From Candidatus Woesearchaeota archaeon (GTDB taxonomy: Archaea; Nanobdellota; Nanobdellia; Woesearchaeales; JABIAG01), in NCBI GenBank assembly GCA_019323235.1, contig JAHWHN010000091.1:1-9145 (forward strand): DNA of 9,145 bases, given 5' to 3'. Shown here piece by piece: positions 1 through 5,791 of this stretch. The notes under the pieces were generated by a model. That model was given only the letters and a program-made list of their open reading frames with translations. It ran no database searches and was not told where the DNA came from. Numbering within the stretch: position 1 is the stretch's first letter; the number at the start of each line of letters is the position of its first letter. The position numbers and the translations under genes were made by a program.

Positions 1-46
1 CAATCTTCATTCATATATGTTAAAAATCACTTCTTATTTAAATAAG
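1..46 (-). promoter_or_regulatory. Possible divergent leaderless promoter for a gene off the left edge
   Basis: A perfect 14-bp palindrome, CTTATTTAAATAAG (33-46), contains a TATA-like TTTAAATA. On the minus strand an ATG lies at 14-12, about 26 bases downstream, and the frame stays open to the edge (ATG AAT GAA GAT). This is the spacing of an archaeal leaderless start, so the first codons of a divergent gene may be at 1-14. Only four full codons are visible, so no product can be named. In such AT-rich DNA a TATA-like match alone is weak evidence. Confidence 0.3.
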
Positions 47-93
47 TATCTTTTTTATATTTCAAATTTAATAAATGAACTTTATTACAAACC

Positions 94-130
94 TTTATAA
101 ATCATCTTTATTACCATCAATTTACGAGGA
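94..130 (+). promoter_or_regulatory. TATA box and ribosome binding site of the FKBP gene
   Basis: TTTATAAA at 94-101 matches the archaeal TATA consensus and predicts a transcription start near 122-126. GAGGA at 126-130 lies 8 bases before the ATG at 139 and serves as a Shine-Dalgarno site. The predicted leader is very short, about 15 nt, so the ribosome site would sit close to the 5' end of the mRNA. Confidence 0.6.
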
Positions 131-138
131 ATTTAAAA

Positions 139-573
139 ATGCCTATAGAAAACGGAAATAAAGTAAAAGTTGATTATACAGGAACATTTGAAGACGGAAC
201 AGTATTTGATTCAAGCACTCATGGTGATCATTCTCATCCATTAGAATTTGAAGTTGGAGCAAAACAAGTCATATCTGGTTTTGAAGAAGCAGTTATTGGT
301 ATGGAAAAAGGTCAAGAAAAAGACATTACTATCGAACCAAAAGATGCTTATGGTGATGCAAACCCAGAATTAACTAAAAGAATACCTAGAGATAAGCTAC
401 CTAAAGAACATGAACCACAAGTTGGAATGGTCTTAATGATGGTTTCTCCAGAAGGTCAACAAATCCCAGCAAGAATTACTGAAGTAGATGATAAAGAAGT
501 AACTATTGACTTAAATCATCCATTAGCTGGAAAAGTTCTAAAATTTAATATTAAAATAGTAGATTACGAATAA
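139..573 (+). CDS. Short FKBP-type peptidyl-prolyl cis-trans isomerase (SlyD-like)
   Basis: This 144-residue cytoplasmic protein is a proline isomerase/folding chaperone of the archaeal short FKBP / SlyD type. The FKBP half shows Y13, F23-D24, the V44-I45-x-G-F48 element and Y71, which line the proline pocket in the family. Residues about 75-125 form the inserted 'insert-in-flap' chaperone domain (from IPRDKLP on), and the chain returns to the FKBP fold at N126-HPLAGK, a motif shared with bacterial SlyD. There is no signal peptide and no long histidine-rich metal tail as in E. coli SlyD, but a small His cluster (H28, H31, H33) lies in the first loop. The start is supported by an 8-base-spaced Shine-Dalgarno site and a good TATA box. 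It appears monocistronic and ends in a hairpin overlapping the stop codon. Confidence 0.93.
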   Translation: MPIENGNKVKVDYTGTFEDGTVFDSSTHGDHSHPLEFEVGAKQVISGFEEAVIGMEKGQEKDITIEPKDAYGDANPELTKRIPRDKLPKEHEPQVGMVLMMVSPEGQQIPARITEVDDKEVTIDLNHPLAGKVLKFNIKIVDYE

Positions 574-600
574 TTTGTAATTTCTTCTTTTTTATTTTTT
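561..600 (+). terminator. Stop-codon-overlapping terminator of the FKBP gene
   Basis: AGATTAC (561-567) pairs with GTAATTT (577-583), 7 pairs including one G-T, around a 9-base loop that contains the TAA stop at 571-573. A T-rich tract (583-600) follows directly. The stem is AT-rich and modest on its own. The same arrangement at other gene ends in the window raises confidence. Confidence 0.5.
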
Positions 601-605
601 CAACA

Positions 606-644
606 AAATTTAAATATTATCTTATTATTTACAGATTAGAGGTG
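606..644 (+). promoter_or_regulatory. Promoter and ribosome binding site of the 98-residue membrane protein gene
   Basis: AATTTAAATA at about 607-616 is TATA-like and predicts a start near 638. AGAGGTG at about 638-644 is a Shine-Dalgarno match 4-5 bases before the ATG at 649. The predicted leader is only about 10 nt, so either the ribosome site is at the extreme 5' end or the true promoter is slightly further upstream. Confidence 0.4.
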
Positions 645-648
645 TATT

Positions 649-945
649 ATGGTTAAAAAAGAAATTAAAAAAATAGATGTCAAATCTTTTACAAAAGTAT
701 CTGGATTAGTTTCAATGATCTTTGGTTTAATTGCTTCTTTAATAACAGCAATTCTATTAATGATAAATCCTGCTTTAATTGCAAGATTACCTGGCCAGTA
801 TAGTTTCATTGGAGTAATAATTAGAGCAACAATTGAATATGTAATTATATTCTCAATAGTAGGAATATTATTTGGATTAGTTACAAGTTTAGTTTATAAT
901 TTTGTAGCTAAAAAATATTCTGGAATCAAAATCGAATTAAGTTAA
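649..945 (+). CDS. Small two-helix membrane protein of unknown function
   Basis: This 98-residue protein has a lysine-rich N-terminus (MVKKEIKKID), a first hydrophobic segment at about residues 17-42, and a second at about 53-88 with glycine spacing (SIVGILFGLVTSLVYNF). It ends in AKKYSGIKIEL. That ending (a Tyr-Asn-Phe-hydrophobic-Ala-Lys-Lys helix end followed by a Gly-Ile-x-Ile-Glu-Leu strand) resembles a widespread family of small prokaryotic membrane proteins of the DUF3566-like sort. The match is from memory and the function is unknown. The positive N-terminus suggests both ends are cytoplasmic. It has its own promoter and ribosome site, and it converges with the helicase gene 28 bases downstream. 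Confidence 0.8.
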   Translation: MVKKEIKKIDVKSFTKVSGLVSMIFGLIASLITAILLMINPALIARLPGQYSFIGVIIRATIEYVIIFSIVGILFGLVTSLVYNFVAKKYSGIKIELS

Positions 946-963
946 TATAATTTAATTTTTTTA
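934..963 (+). terminator. Weak stop-codon-overlapping terminator of the 98-residue gene
   Basis: AATTAA (935-940) can pair with TTAATT (952-957), and G934-T958 adds a wobble pair. The 11-base loop contains the TAA stop (943-945), and a T tract (956-963) overlaps and follows the stem. The stem is entirely A-T, so it could be chance in this composition. It is listed because position and layout match the stronger examples. It sits in the 28-base gap between convergent genes. Confidence 0.3.
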
Positions 964-973
964 TTTCTTATTT

Positions 974-2464
974 TTAATTCATCAATAATTGTTTTTTAAT
1001 ATTAACGGCTGTTTTATCTCCAACCAATAATTTCAAAGTAGATAAATCAGCTTTTCTTAATTCTTTTATACTTTTAAAACCATTATCAAATAACTTTCTA
1101 GCTCTATTCTTACCAATATTTTTAATTTTAACTAAAGGTAATAATTCTTCTTTTACACCATACTTAAGTCTTAATCTCAATTTAGTAATATCACTTAATT
1201 GTTCTTTCAACATTAAAATATTAGCTAACTCATGACAAGAATATAATAGCCAATCAGCAATATCACATTTAAACTTAATCTCTCCTGGCCTAATGTTAAA
1301 TTTTTCCATTAACTTATCTTCAGACTTTTCTGAAATCCAATCTTCAAAAAACCATGCAGTTTTAACAGAGGACATGAAATAATAGTAGTCTTCAAATAAA
1401 TCATCTTCATTCAATATGAATTCTCTTGACAATTCAGTTTTCTCTTCTAAATCTTCTGATTCTTTTTTAGTAACACTAAGTAAAGGTCTCATTTCTAAAG
1501 TATTAGAAACTAAATGTAAATATGAAAATTCATTCTTTGACTTACTTTTATTTAAACCTTTAATTAATTCATTTGCAGTTAAAGGATCTAAATATAATTC
1601 ACTAACTCTCTTCCCAACCAAAGTTGCAGTATACTCTTCCTTACCTAATGAATCGGCAGATGAAAAGAAACTATCATTAGATTCTTTTTTAACTTTAATA
1701 AATTCCCACTCTTCTAGCATTGCAATTACACGCATTAATAATAATTCCATTTGTTGTAAATCTTTATATTGATGAGCAAAGAAAGTTTTCTTAAAAAAAT
1801 CCATTAATTGTTCTTTATCTTTTACAAACTCAGTTGCAATTAAAGATAAAACATAAGTCCTTAAAACTGGCTCTGCTGCTAATTTAGAATAAATATCTTC
1901 GGCCTTTCCATAAATATACATATTTTCAATTTCTTCTTTTTGATTTTCATCTTTACAAATACAAATAGCTTCTCCAATGGTATCAAACTTTGGACGTCCC
2001 GCTCTACCTGCCATTTGTAAATATTCCAAAACAGGAATGTATCTCATACCTTGGCTAGTAAATCTTTTCAAATCTTTTAAAATAGCTCTATAGGCAGGAA
2101 GATCTAGGCCTGCTGCTAAAGTTGGAGTACAACAGATTATTTTAATAACACCATTTCTAAAATTATCTTCTATCAATTCTCTTTGTTTATTATTTAATCC
2201 AGAATGATGGAAAGCAATACCTTTCTTCAGACAATCCGCTAACCTCTTACATTGTTTAGTTGGTGTAGATAAGGCTTGGAGAGCTTCTTTTGAAATAAAA
2301 TCCCATTCTTCTTTACTTTCATCAATTTTTTTACTAATCTCTTCTGCTTGTTTTTCAGCACTGCTCTTTGTATTTACAAAAATTAAGGCTTGTTTATCTT
2401 TGTCCATAGTATCTAAAGCCAAGTCAATAGTTTCAGAATATTTAACTGGTATATTTATTTCCAT
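974..2464 (-). CDS. Hel308-type DNA helicase, C-terminal half only (first RecA domain missing)
   Basis: These 496 residues correspond to the second half of a Ski2-like Hel308 helicase (full-length Hel308 is about 700 residues), which unwinds forked DNA at stalled replication forks. Visible in order are motif IV (ALIFVN, 26-31), FHHSGL (85-90), motif V (TPTLAAGLDLPA, 113-124) and motif VI (QMAGRAGR, 150-157) of RecA domain 2. A winged-helix region follows, then the ratchet domain (ADWLLYSCHELA), and a helix-hairpin-helix near residues 447-459 (IKNIGKNRARKLF) at the C-terminus. RecA domain 1 with Walker A and DExH is absent, so this polypeptide alone cannot bind and hydrolyse ATP in the usual way. 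An in-frame TAG stands two codons before the ATG, and a TATA-like element sits about 24 bases upstream, so the start looks genuine and leaderless. The missing half may be encoded elsewhere (a split gene), or this is a decayed gene. The ORF is otherwise intact. Confidence 0.85.
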   Translation of the reverse strand: MEINIPVKYSETIDLALDTMDKDKQALIFVNTKSSAEKQAEEISKKIDESKEEWDFISKEALQALSTPTKQCKRLADCLKKGIAFHHSGLNNKQRELIEDNFRNGVIKIICCTPTLAAGLDLPAYRAILKDLKRFTSQGMRYIPVLEYLQMAGRAGRPKFDTIGEAICICKDENQKEEIENMYIYGKAEDIYSKLAAEPVLRTYVLSLIATEFVKDKEQLMDFFKKTFFAHQYKDLQQMELLLMRVIAMLEEWEFIKVKKESNDSFFSSADSLGKEEYTATLVGKRVSELYLDPLTANELIKGLNKSKSKNEFSYLHLVSNTLEMRPLLSVTKKESEDLEEKTELSREFILNEDDLFEDYYYFMSSVKTAWFFEDWISEKSEDKLMEKFNIRPGEIKFKCDIADWLLYSCHELANILMLKEQLSDITKLRLRLKYGVKEELLPLVKIKNIGKNRARKLFDNGFKSIKELRKADLSTLKLLVGDKTAVNIKKQLLMN

Positions 2465-2483
2465 ATTCTATGGAAAATTAGAT

Positions 2484-2493
2484 GATTTAAAAT
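2484..2493 (-). promoter_or_regulatory. TATA-like element for leaderless transcription of the helicase half-gene
   Basis: On the minus strand AATTTTAAAT is centred about 24-25 bases before the ATG at 2464. No Shine-Dalgarno sequence is present between them. This is the layout expected for a leaderless archaeal mRNA. The match is AT-rich and could be chance, but it supports the helicase half being transcribed as its own gene. Confidence 0.4.
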
Positions 2494-2526
2494 TATTTCT
2501 AATTTTTAAAATTTTGTAAAATTGGC

Positions 2527-2563
2527 AAAAAAGCCTGTGAAAATGGGCATTCGGGGCTTTTTT
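2527..2563. repeat. 9-bp inverted repeat with a G-rich loop between divergent genes
   Basis: AAAAAAGCC (2527-2535) and GGCTTTTTT (2555-2563) are perfect inverse copies separated by 19 bases (2536-2554) unusually rich in G for this DNA. The loop can add a 3-bp inner stem (GAA 2539-2541 with TTC 2550-2552). Either strand would give a GC-based stem followed by six Us, the form of a bidirectional terminator. It lies between the helicase and HU TATA elements, so it could block read-through between divergent promoters, bind a regulator, or be part of an unannotated RNA. Confidence 0.6.
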
Positions 2564-2573
2564 CAATAGAAAG

Positions 2574-2626
2574 ATTTAAATACTAGTTAATCAGATTCAA
2601 CATTATCAAAATCATTGGGAGGTGAT
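2574..2626 (+). promoter_or_regulatory. Promoter and near-perfect Shine-Dalgarno site of the HU gene
   Basis: ATTTAAATA at 2574-2582 is a TATA box predicting a start near 2604. GGAGGTGAT at 2618-2626 is fully complementary to the conserved 3' end of 16S rRNA (AUCACCUCC) and lies 6 bases before the ATG at 2633. It is the strongest ribosome binding site in the window, consistent with the high expression expected of a chromosomal protein. Confidence 0.7.
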
Positions 2627-2632
2627 TTTTAA

Positions 2633-2893
2633 ATGAATAAAGGTGAATTAGTAGAAAAAATTGCAAAGGATACTGGCTTATCCAAAAAAGACGCAGAAGG
2701 TGCTTTAGTTTCTGTTCTAGGTACTATCGCAAAAGCTGTTAAAAAAGAATCTGTTCAATTAGTTGGATTTGGAACTTTCAAAACTTCCAAAAGAAAAGCA
2801 AGAGTTGGTGTAAACCCACAAACTGGTGCTAAAATCAAAATTCCAGCTAGAACTGTAATGACTTTTAAAGCTAGTAAAAACCCAAAATACTAA
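2633..2893 (+). CDS. HU/IHF-family DNA-binding protein
   Basis: This 86-residue protein matches the length and layout of bacterial HU, a homodimeric architectural protein that bends and compacts DNA. An N-terminal helical dimerisation half (residues 1-40, starting MNKGELVEKIAKDTGLSKKDA) precedes a beta saddle (VQLVGFGTFK, 42-50). The DNA-binding arm has the conserved R-x-G-x-NPQTG segment (about 58-65) with the intercalating proline at P62, and the C-terminus is TFKASKNPKY. The protein is basic throughout. HU-type proteins are typical of bacteria and occur only in some archaea (the Thermoplasma protein HTa is a known case), so transfer in an ancestor is likely. It is monocistronic, with a strong promoter and ribosome site and a clear terminator. 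Confidence 0.96.
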   Translation: MNKGELVEKIAKDTGLSKKDAEGALVSVLGTIAKAVKKESVQLVGFGTFKTSKRKARVGVNPQTGAKIKIPARTVMTFKASKNPKY

Positions 2894-2918
2894 GTTTCTA
2901 ACTTAGTATTATTTTTTT
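2886..2918 (+). terminator. Strong hairpin terminator overlapping the HU stop codon
   Basis: AATACTAAGTT (2886-2896) and AACTTAGTATT (2900-2910) form a perfect 11-bp stem with a 3-base loop (TCT), followed by A and seven Ts (2912-2918). The last sense codons and the TAA stop (2891-2893) lie inside the 5' arm. This is the clearest bacterial-style intrinsic terminator in the window. Confidence 0.75.
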
Positions 2919-3017
2919 AATTTATTTTTCCAAATTTTTTTCATCATATAACTCTTTAATTTTTAAGAACTATTTTTTTCAACATTGTCAATAATATAAA
3001 AAATTTATTTCTGAATA

Positions 3018-3030
3018 TTAGAATTTCTAA
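3018..3030. repeat. Short palindrome in the convergent spacer
   Basis: TTAGAA-T-TTCTAA is an inverted repeat with 6-bp arms in the AT-rich spacer (2919-3060) between the ends of the HU and beta-propeller genes. Its core AGAATTTCT is identical to that of the palindrome in the promoter of the winged-helix gene (5742-5754). It may be a second site for the same protein, or chance. The rest of the spacer shows no gene or RNA that I can recognise. Confidence 0.25.
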
Positions 3031-3060
3031 ATAATAAATAAAATTAAAAGTTAAATTAAC

Positions 3061-3090
3061 AAAAAGAAAGGTCTAAATTTAATAGACCTT
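3061..3090 (-). terminator. Stop-codon-in-loop terminator of the regulator/beta-propeller operon
   Basis: On the minus strand AAGGTCTA pairs perfectly (8 bp) with TAGACCTT (arms at 3083-3090 and 3068-3075). The 7-base loop contains the TAA stop of the beta-propeller gene (3081-3079). TCTTTTT (3067-3061) follows the stem directly. Confidence 0.65.
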
Positions 3091-5136
3091 AATATCGTCT
3101 GGTGTTAATTTGATACTTTTAACACCGTCTAATGTGCTTATTTTGTTGATTCTAAGAAGACTTGGTGATTTTGTATATAAGTTATCTTCAATATACAAAC
3201 TTCTCTCTACGCCACCATAATAATAGTTATTCATAGGGTGTTCGATTAATCCTCTTAGTTCAATTTCTTCTTCATTTATCTTGAATACAAAAGCACCATT
3301 ATAATTCTCGTTATTATAACTAATAACTGGAATTACTAACATTTCTTTTTCTTTAGAAAATAAAAATGCTTTGTGTTCATACTCTGCGGATGAAGAAGCA
3401 TATTTCTCATTAGATATAAACTTAGCAACTTCCTTAGGATTTGAAACATCAGATACATCAAATAAAGAAATCTTCAATCCTAATTCTCTACCTTCGTCAC
3501 TAGCATCTCTACCAATTCCTATAATGTGGTTTTCATCATAAGGATGTAAGTATCTTGAGAAACCTGGAATTTTCAATTCTCCCATTATTTCGATTTTCTC
3601 AGGATTACTTAAATCAACAACGAAGAAAGGATCAACTTGTCTGAAAGTTACCATATATAATCTATCATCAATAAATCTAGTTGAGTAGATTCTTTCATTT
3701 TGAGCAATTCCTGATAAAGAATCAATTATTTCCATATTGCTATTCAAAGTAAATATATGATTCTCTGATTCACTCATATTATTGGTAAATCTATCCCATC
3801 TTCCATTAGTTGTTGTAGCAATTCTTAATATGCCATCATTTTCATCTAAAGAAAATTGGTTCATAGCATGTCCATAAACTTTACCTGAAGAGCTTGGATT
3901 AATACTTAATCCATCAACAGCGATTTTATTAATAACTGTGAACTCATAGTATTTATTCTCATTTAATTTAACTTTTAATATTCTTTGAGCTTCTTTTTCA
4001 ATTAAATCTTGAGTGTCTTTATCTAGTTTAGCAATTCTATCTTGATAAACTCTATAAATTTTAGAATCTTTTTCAAACTTTGTTAAAATATCAGTACTTA
4101 TCATTTCAATTTTTGATATTAACTCTGAATCTTCTTTAGTTAAGTAACCTTGAGTAGCTTCCATAACTGATTCTATTTCTAATTCATACTCATTAATATA
4201 TTTAGTATAAGTCAAATAAATATTTTCTTCTGACATATACATATTTTGAGATGATTCAACAATAATTGATTTAGAATTTAATTCTAGATTCTCTAAATTA
4301 AATGCGTTAATATTCACATACATTGGATTACTATAATCATAGCCATAATAATAAATGGCTGGAATTGGCATTATCATTTTTTCCTCTCCTCTGAAAAAAC
4401 AAGGGATTGGGTAATCTCTTTGAGGGTATGAATTTGTAATAAAGTAAACATTATCATCAATCATTCTAGAATTAAAGTAAAATCCTTCAAACTTATAATC
4501 CTCAATTAATTTTGGATTAGTTCTATCAGTAATATCATAAATTTGGAAGAAAGACATTGATTGTCTAGGTAGTATACTTAATTCATTTAAAGTAACTCTA
4601 TCAAAAACAGCACCAAATAAAACAAGTTTATTATCTTTAACAAACAAACCACTTATTGTATTATTTAGATTTATTGTTGAAACAATTTCTGAATCTTCTG
4701 CAGGGTAAGACTTAATAATATATAATGTATCTGCAGTTGAAGTATAGATATATTGTCCATCTGTTTTTATAATATCTCCTTCATCAATATTTTGAACTTG
4801 ATTATTAGTTTCAGAAAAATCTAGATTATTATCGGATACTGACTTAACAGCAGTTTCCATCATAGGTCCATCCATCATCATGCCGCCTCTAAAAGGTAAA
4901 TCTGTATAGTAATAACTATTAGCATTTTCCTCAATAAATTTATTTAATTCATCTTCTGAATTAAAATTTTTTAAGCTAATATCTTCTTCTGGATCAAAAC
5001 CTTTAGGGAAATCATTAGTTGCGCATCCAATCAAAGAAATAACTAATATTAAACTTGATATTATTTTAATTAATGTCATCATTCCACTTTGTTCCATTCT
5101 GGACTTAATTCGTCCTTTGTCCTCATTAAGTTTCAT
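3079..5136 (-). CDS. Secreted lipoprotein with a beta-propeller domain (Beta_propel family)
   Basis: This 685-residue exported protein begins with a charged N-region (residues 1-18), a hydrophobic stretch (about 20-36) and a lipobox-like L35-I36-G37-C38, so it is probably lipid-anchored outside the cell. The family hallmark is clear at about 108-146: SETNNQVQNIDEGDIIKTDG followed by QYIYTSTADTLYIIKSYP. Repeated beta-blade segments such as FQIYDITDRTNPKLIEDY and FFVVDLSNPEKIEIMGEL have a strand-Asp-strand pattern. A charged helical insertion lies roughly a third to half way along (MEATQGYLTKEDSELISKI onward), as I recall for this family. No catalytic residues are recognisable; a sensing or binding role is inference. 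A GGAGG site 6-8 bases upstream and a 4-base ATGA overlap with the winged-helix gene support the long start. Internal Mets at 14, 19 and 20 would give a more conventional signal peptide but lack a good ribosome site. Confidence 0.88.
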   Translation of the reverse strand: MKLNEDKGRIKSRMEQSGMMTLIKIISSLILVISLIGCATNDFPKGFDPEEDISLKNFNSEDELNKFIEENANSYYYTDLPFRGGMMMDGPMMETAVKSVSDNNLDFSETNNQVQNIDEGDIIKTDGQYIYTSTADTLYIIKSYPAEDSEIVSTINLNNTISGLFVKDNKLVLFGAVFDRVTLNELSILPRQSMSFFQIYDITDRTNPKLIEDYKFEGFYFNSRMIDDNVYFITNSYPQRDYPIPCFFRGEEKMIMPIPAIYYYGYDYSNPMYVNINAFNLENLELNSKSIIVESSQNMYMSEENIYLTYTKYINEYELEIESVMEATQGYLTKEDSELISKIEMISTDILTKFEKDSKIYRVYQDRIAKLDKDTQDLIEKEAQRILKVKLNENKYYEFTVINKIAVDGLSINPSSSGKVYGHAMNQFSLDENDGILRIATTTNGRWDRFTNNMSESENHIFTLNSNMEIIDSLSGIAQNERIYSTRFIDDRLYMVTFRQVDPFFVVDLSNPEKIEIMGELKIPGFSRYLHPYDENHIIGIGRDASDEGRELGLKISLFDVSDVSNPKEVAKFISNEKYASSSAEYEHKAFLFSKEKEMLVIPVISYNNENYNGAFVFKINEEEIELRGLIEHPMNNYYYGGVERSLYIEDNLYTKSPSLLRINKISTLDGVKSIKLTPDDIKVY

Positions 5137-5732
5137 TTTTTCTTCCTCCGTATGAAGTATTTAATAATATAATATACTAAAGTGACAAACAGTATTCCTG
5201 CTAAAAAGCTTAATACCATTTCACTAGTTAAAAAACATGAATTTGTTGTTTCAGTAGCAATCTCTGCCAACATTGGAGATGCTTCTGCAGAAGACTTTAA
5301 TGCTTTATCTGCTCCAAGATTAGAACCAACTCTGCCCATAAACAAATTAAACATACCTAAAATGGCAACAATCCCAACTCCCAGAATACCAATCGGAAGT
5401 AAAGTCTTCAATTTACTTTTAATTCCAGTTATTTTCTTTGGTGATATCAAAATATGTTTATTAGCTAAAGAATAGTGTTTTATAGTTCTACCTTTCTTAG
5501 AATAATGAAACTTATCTGATGTTACCAAATTACTTTCAACAAGTTTATCAATATTATATTGAGCTAAAGATAAAGAAATCCCCAATTCCTTAGCAATTTG
5601 CGAATGAGTTAATTCATTATCTGCTAATAAATTTAATATCTTTCTACAAGTCTTATTAGCTAAAACTTCTGATATTTTATCTAGACCATCTTCATTAAGA
5701 TCTATCATTAAAACCTTATTTTTATCGCTCAT
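5133..5732 (-). CDS. Membrane-tethered winged-helix (ArsR-like) transcription regulator
   Basis: This 199-residue protein has an N-terminal winged helix (about 27-90: KILNLLADNELTHSQIAKEL, recognition helix near SLSLAQYNIDKL, wing ending GRTIKHYSLANKHILI). Two membrane helices follow at about 110-132 (LLPIGILGVGIVAILGMF) and 173-193 (VLSFLAGILFVTLVYYII), then a basic tail (RRKKK). The inside-positive pattern puts the DNA-binding domain and tail in the cytoplasm and a loop of about 40 residues (133-172, with one Cys) outside. It would act as a one-component regulator that couples a surface event to transcription. The stop overlaps the start of the beta-propeller lipoprotein gene (ATGA), implying translational coupling and a shared job. 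No Shine-Dalgarno precedes the start; a TATA box about 26 bases upstream indicates a leaderless mRNA. The ligand and regulon are unknown. Confidence 0.88.
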   Translation of the reverse strand: MSDKNKVLMIDLNEDGLDKISEVLANKTCRKILNLLADNELTHSQIAKELGISLSLAQYNIDKLVESNLVTSDKFHYSKKGRTIKHYSLANKHILISPKKITGIKSKLKTLLPIGILGVGIVAILGMFNLFMGRVGSNLGADKALKSSAEASPMLAEIATETTNSCFLTSEMVLSFLAGILFVTLVYYIIKYFIRRKKK

Positions 5733-5741
5733 ACCATTATT

Positions 5742-5763
5742 TAAGAATTTCTTATTTAAATAT
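5742..5763 (-). promoter_or_regulatory. Promoter of the regulator/beta-propeller operon with a candidate operator palindrome
   Basis: On the minus strand ATTTAAATA (about 5754-5762) is a TATA box centred about 26 bases before the ATG at 5732, the spacing for a leaderless transcript. Immediately downstream, TAAGAA-T-TTCTTA (5742-5754) is a 13-base palindrome with 6-bp arms that abuts the TATA box and precedes the start site. Such a position suits a repressor, and autoregulation by the encoded winged-helix protein is a reasonable inference. The AT-rich composition makes short palindromes cheap. Confidence 0.45.
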
Positions 5764-5791
5764 GTTGTTATAGGTTCAAATGAGATTGAAG

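Noticed and set aside
1416..1772. Plus-strand ORF of 118 codons opposite the helicase gene
   Set aside because: It is antisense to well-conserved Hel308 sequence, has no ribosome site or promoter, and its composition is that of a reverse-complement shadow.
2465..2632. Remnant of the missing Hel308 N-terminal domain upstream of the helicase ORF
   Set aside because: An in-frame TAG stands two codons before the start, and the rest is promoter and intergenic sequence for HU. No helicase motif is visible.
5182..5475. Plus-strand ORF of 97 codons opposite the winged-helix gene
   Set aside because: It is antisense to the membrane helices and wing of the regulator, with no start signals.
5770..5785. 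GGTTCAAAT on the plus strand, identical to part of a tRNA T arm
   Set aside because: No matching stem, acceptor strand or other tRNA arm surrounds it, and it is on the opposite strand from the tRNA-Tyr. A 9-base match is within chance.
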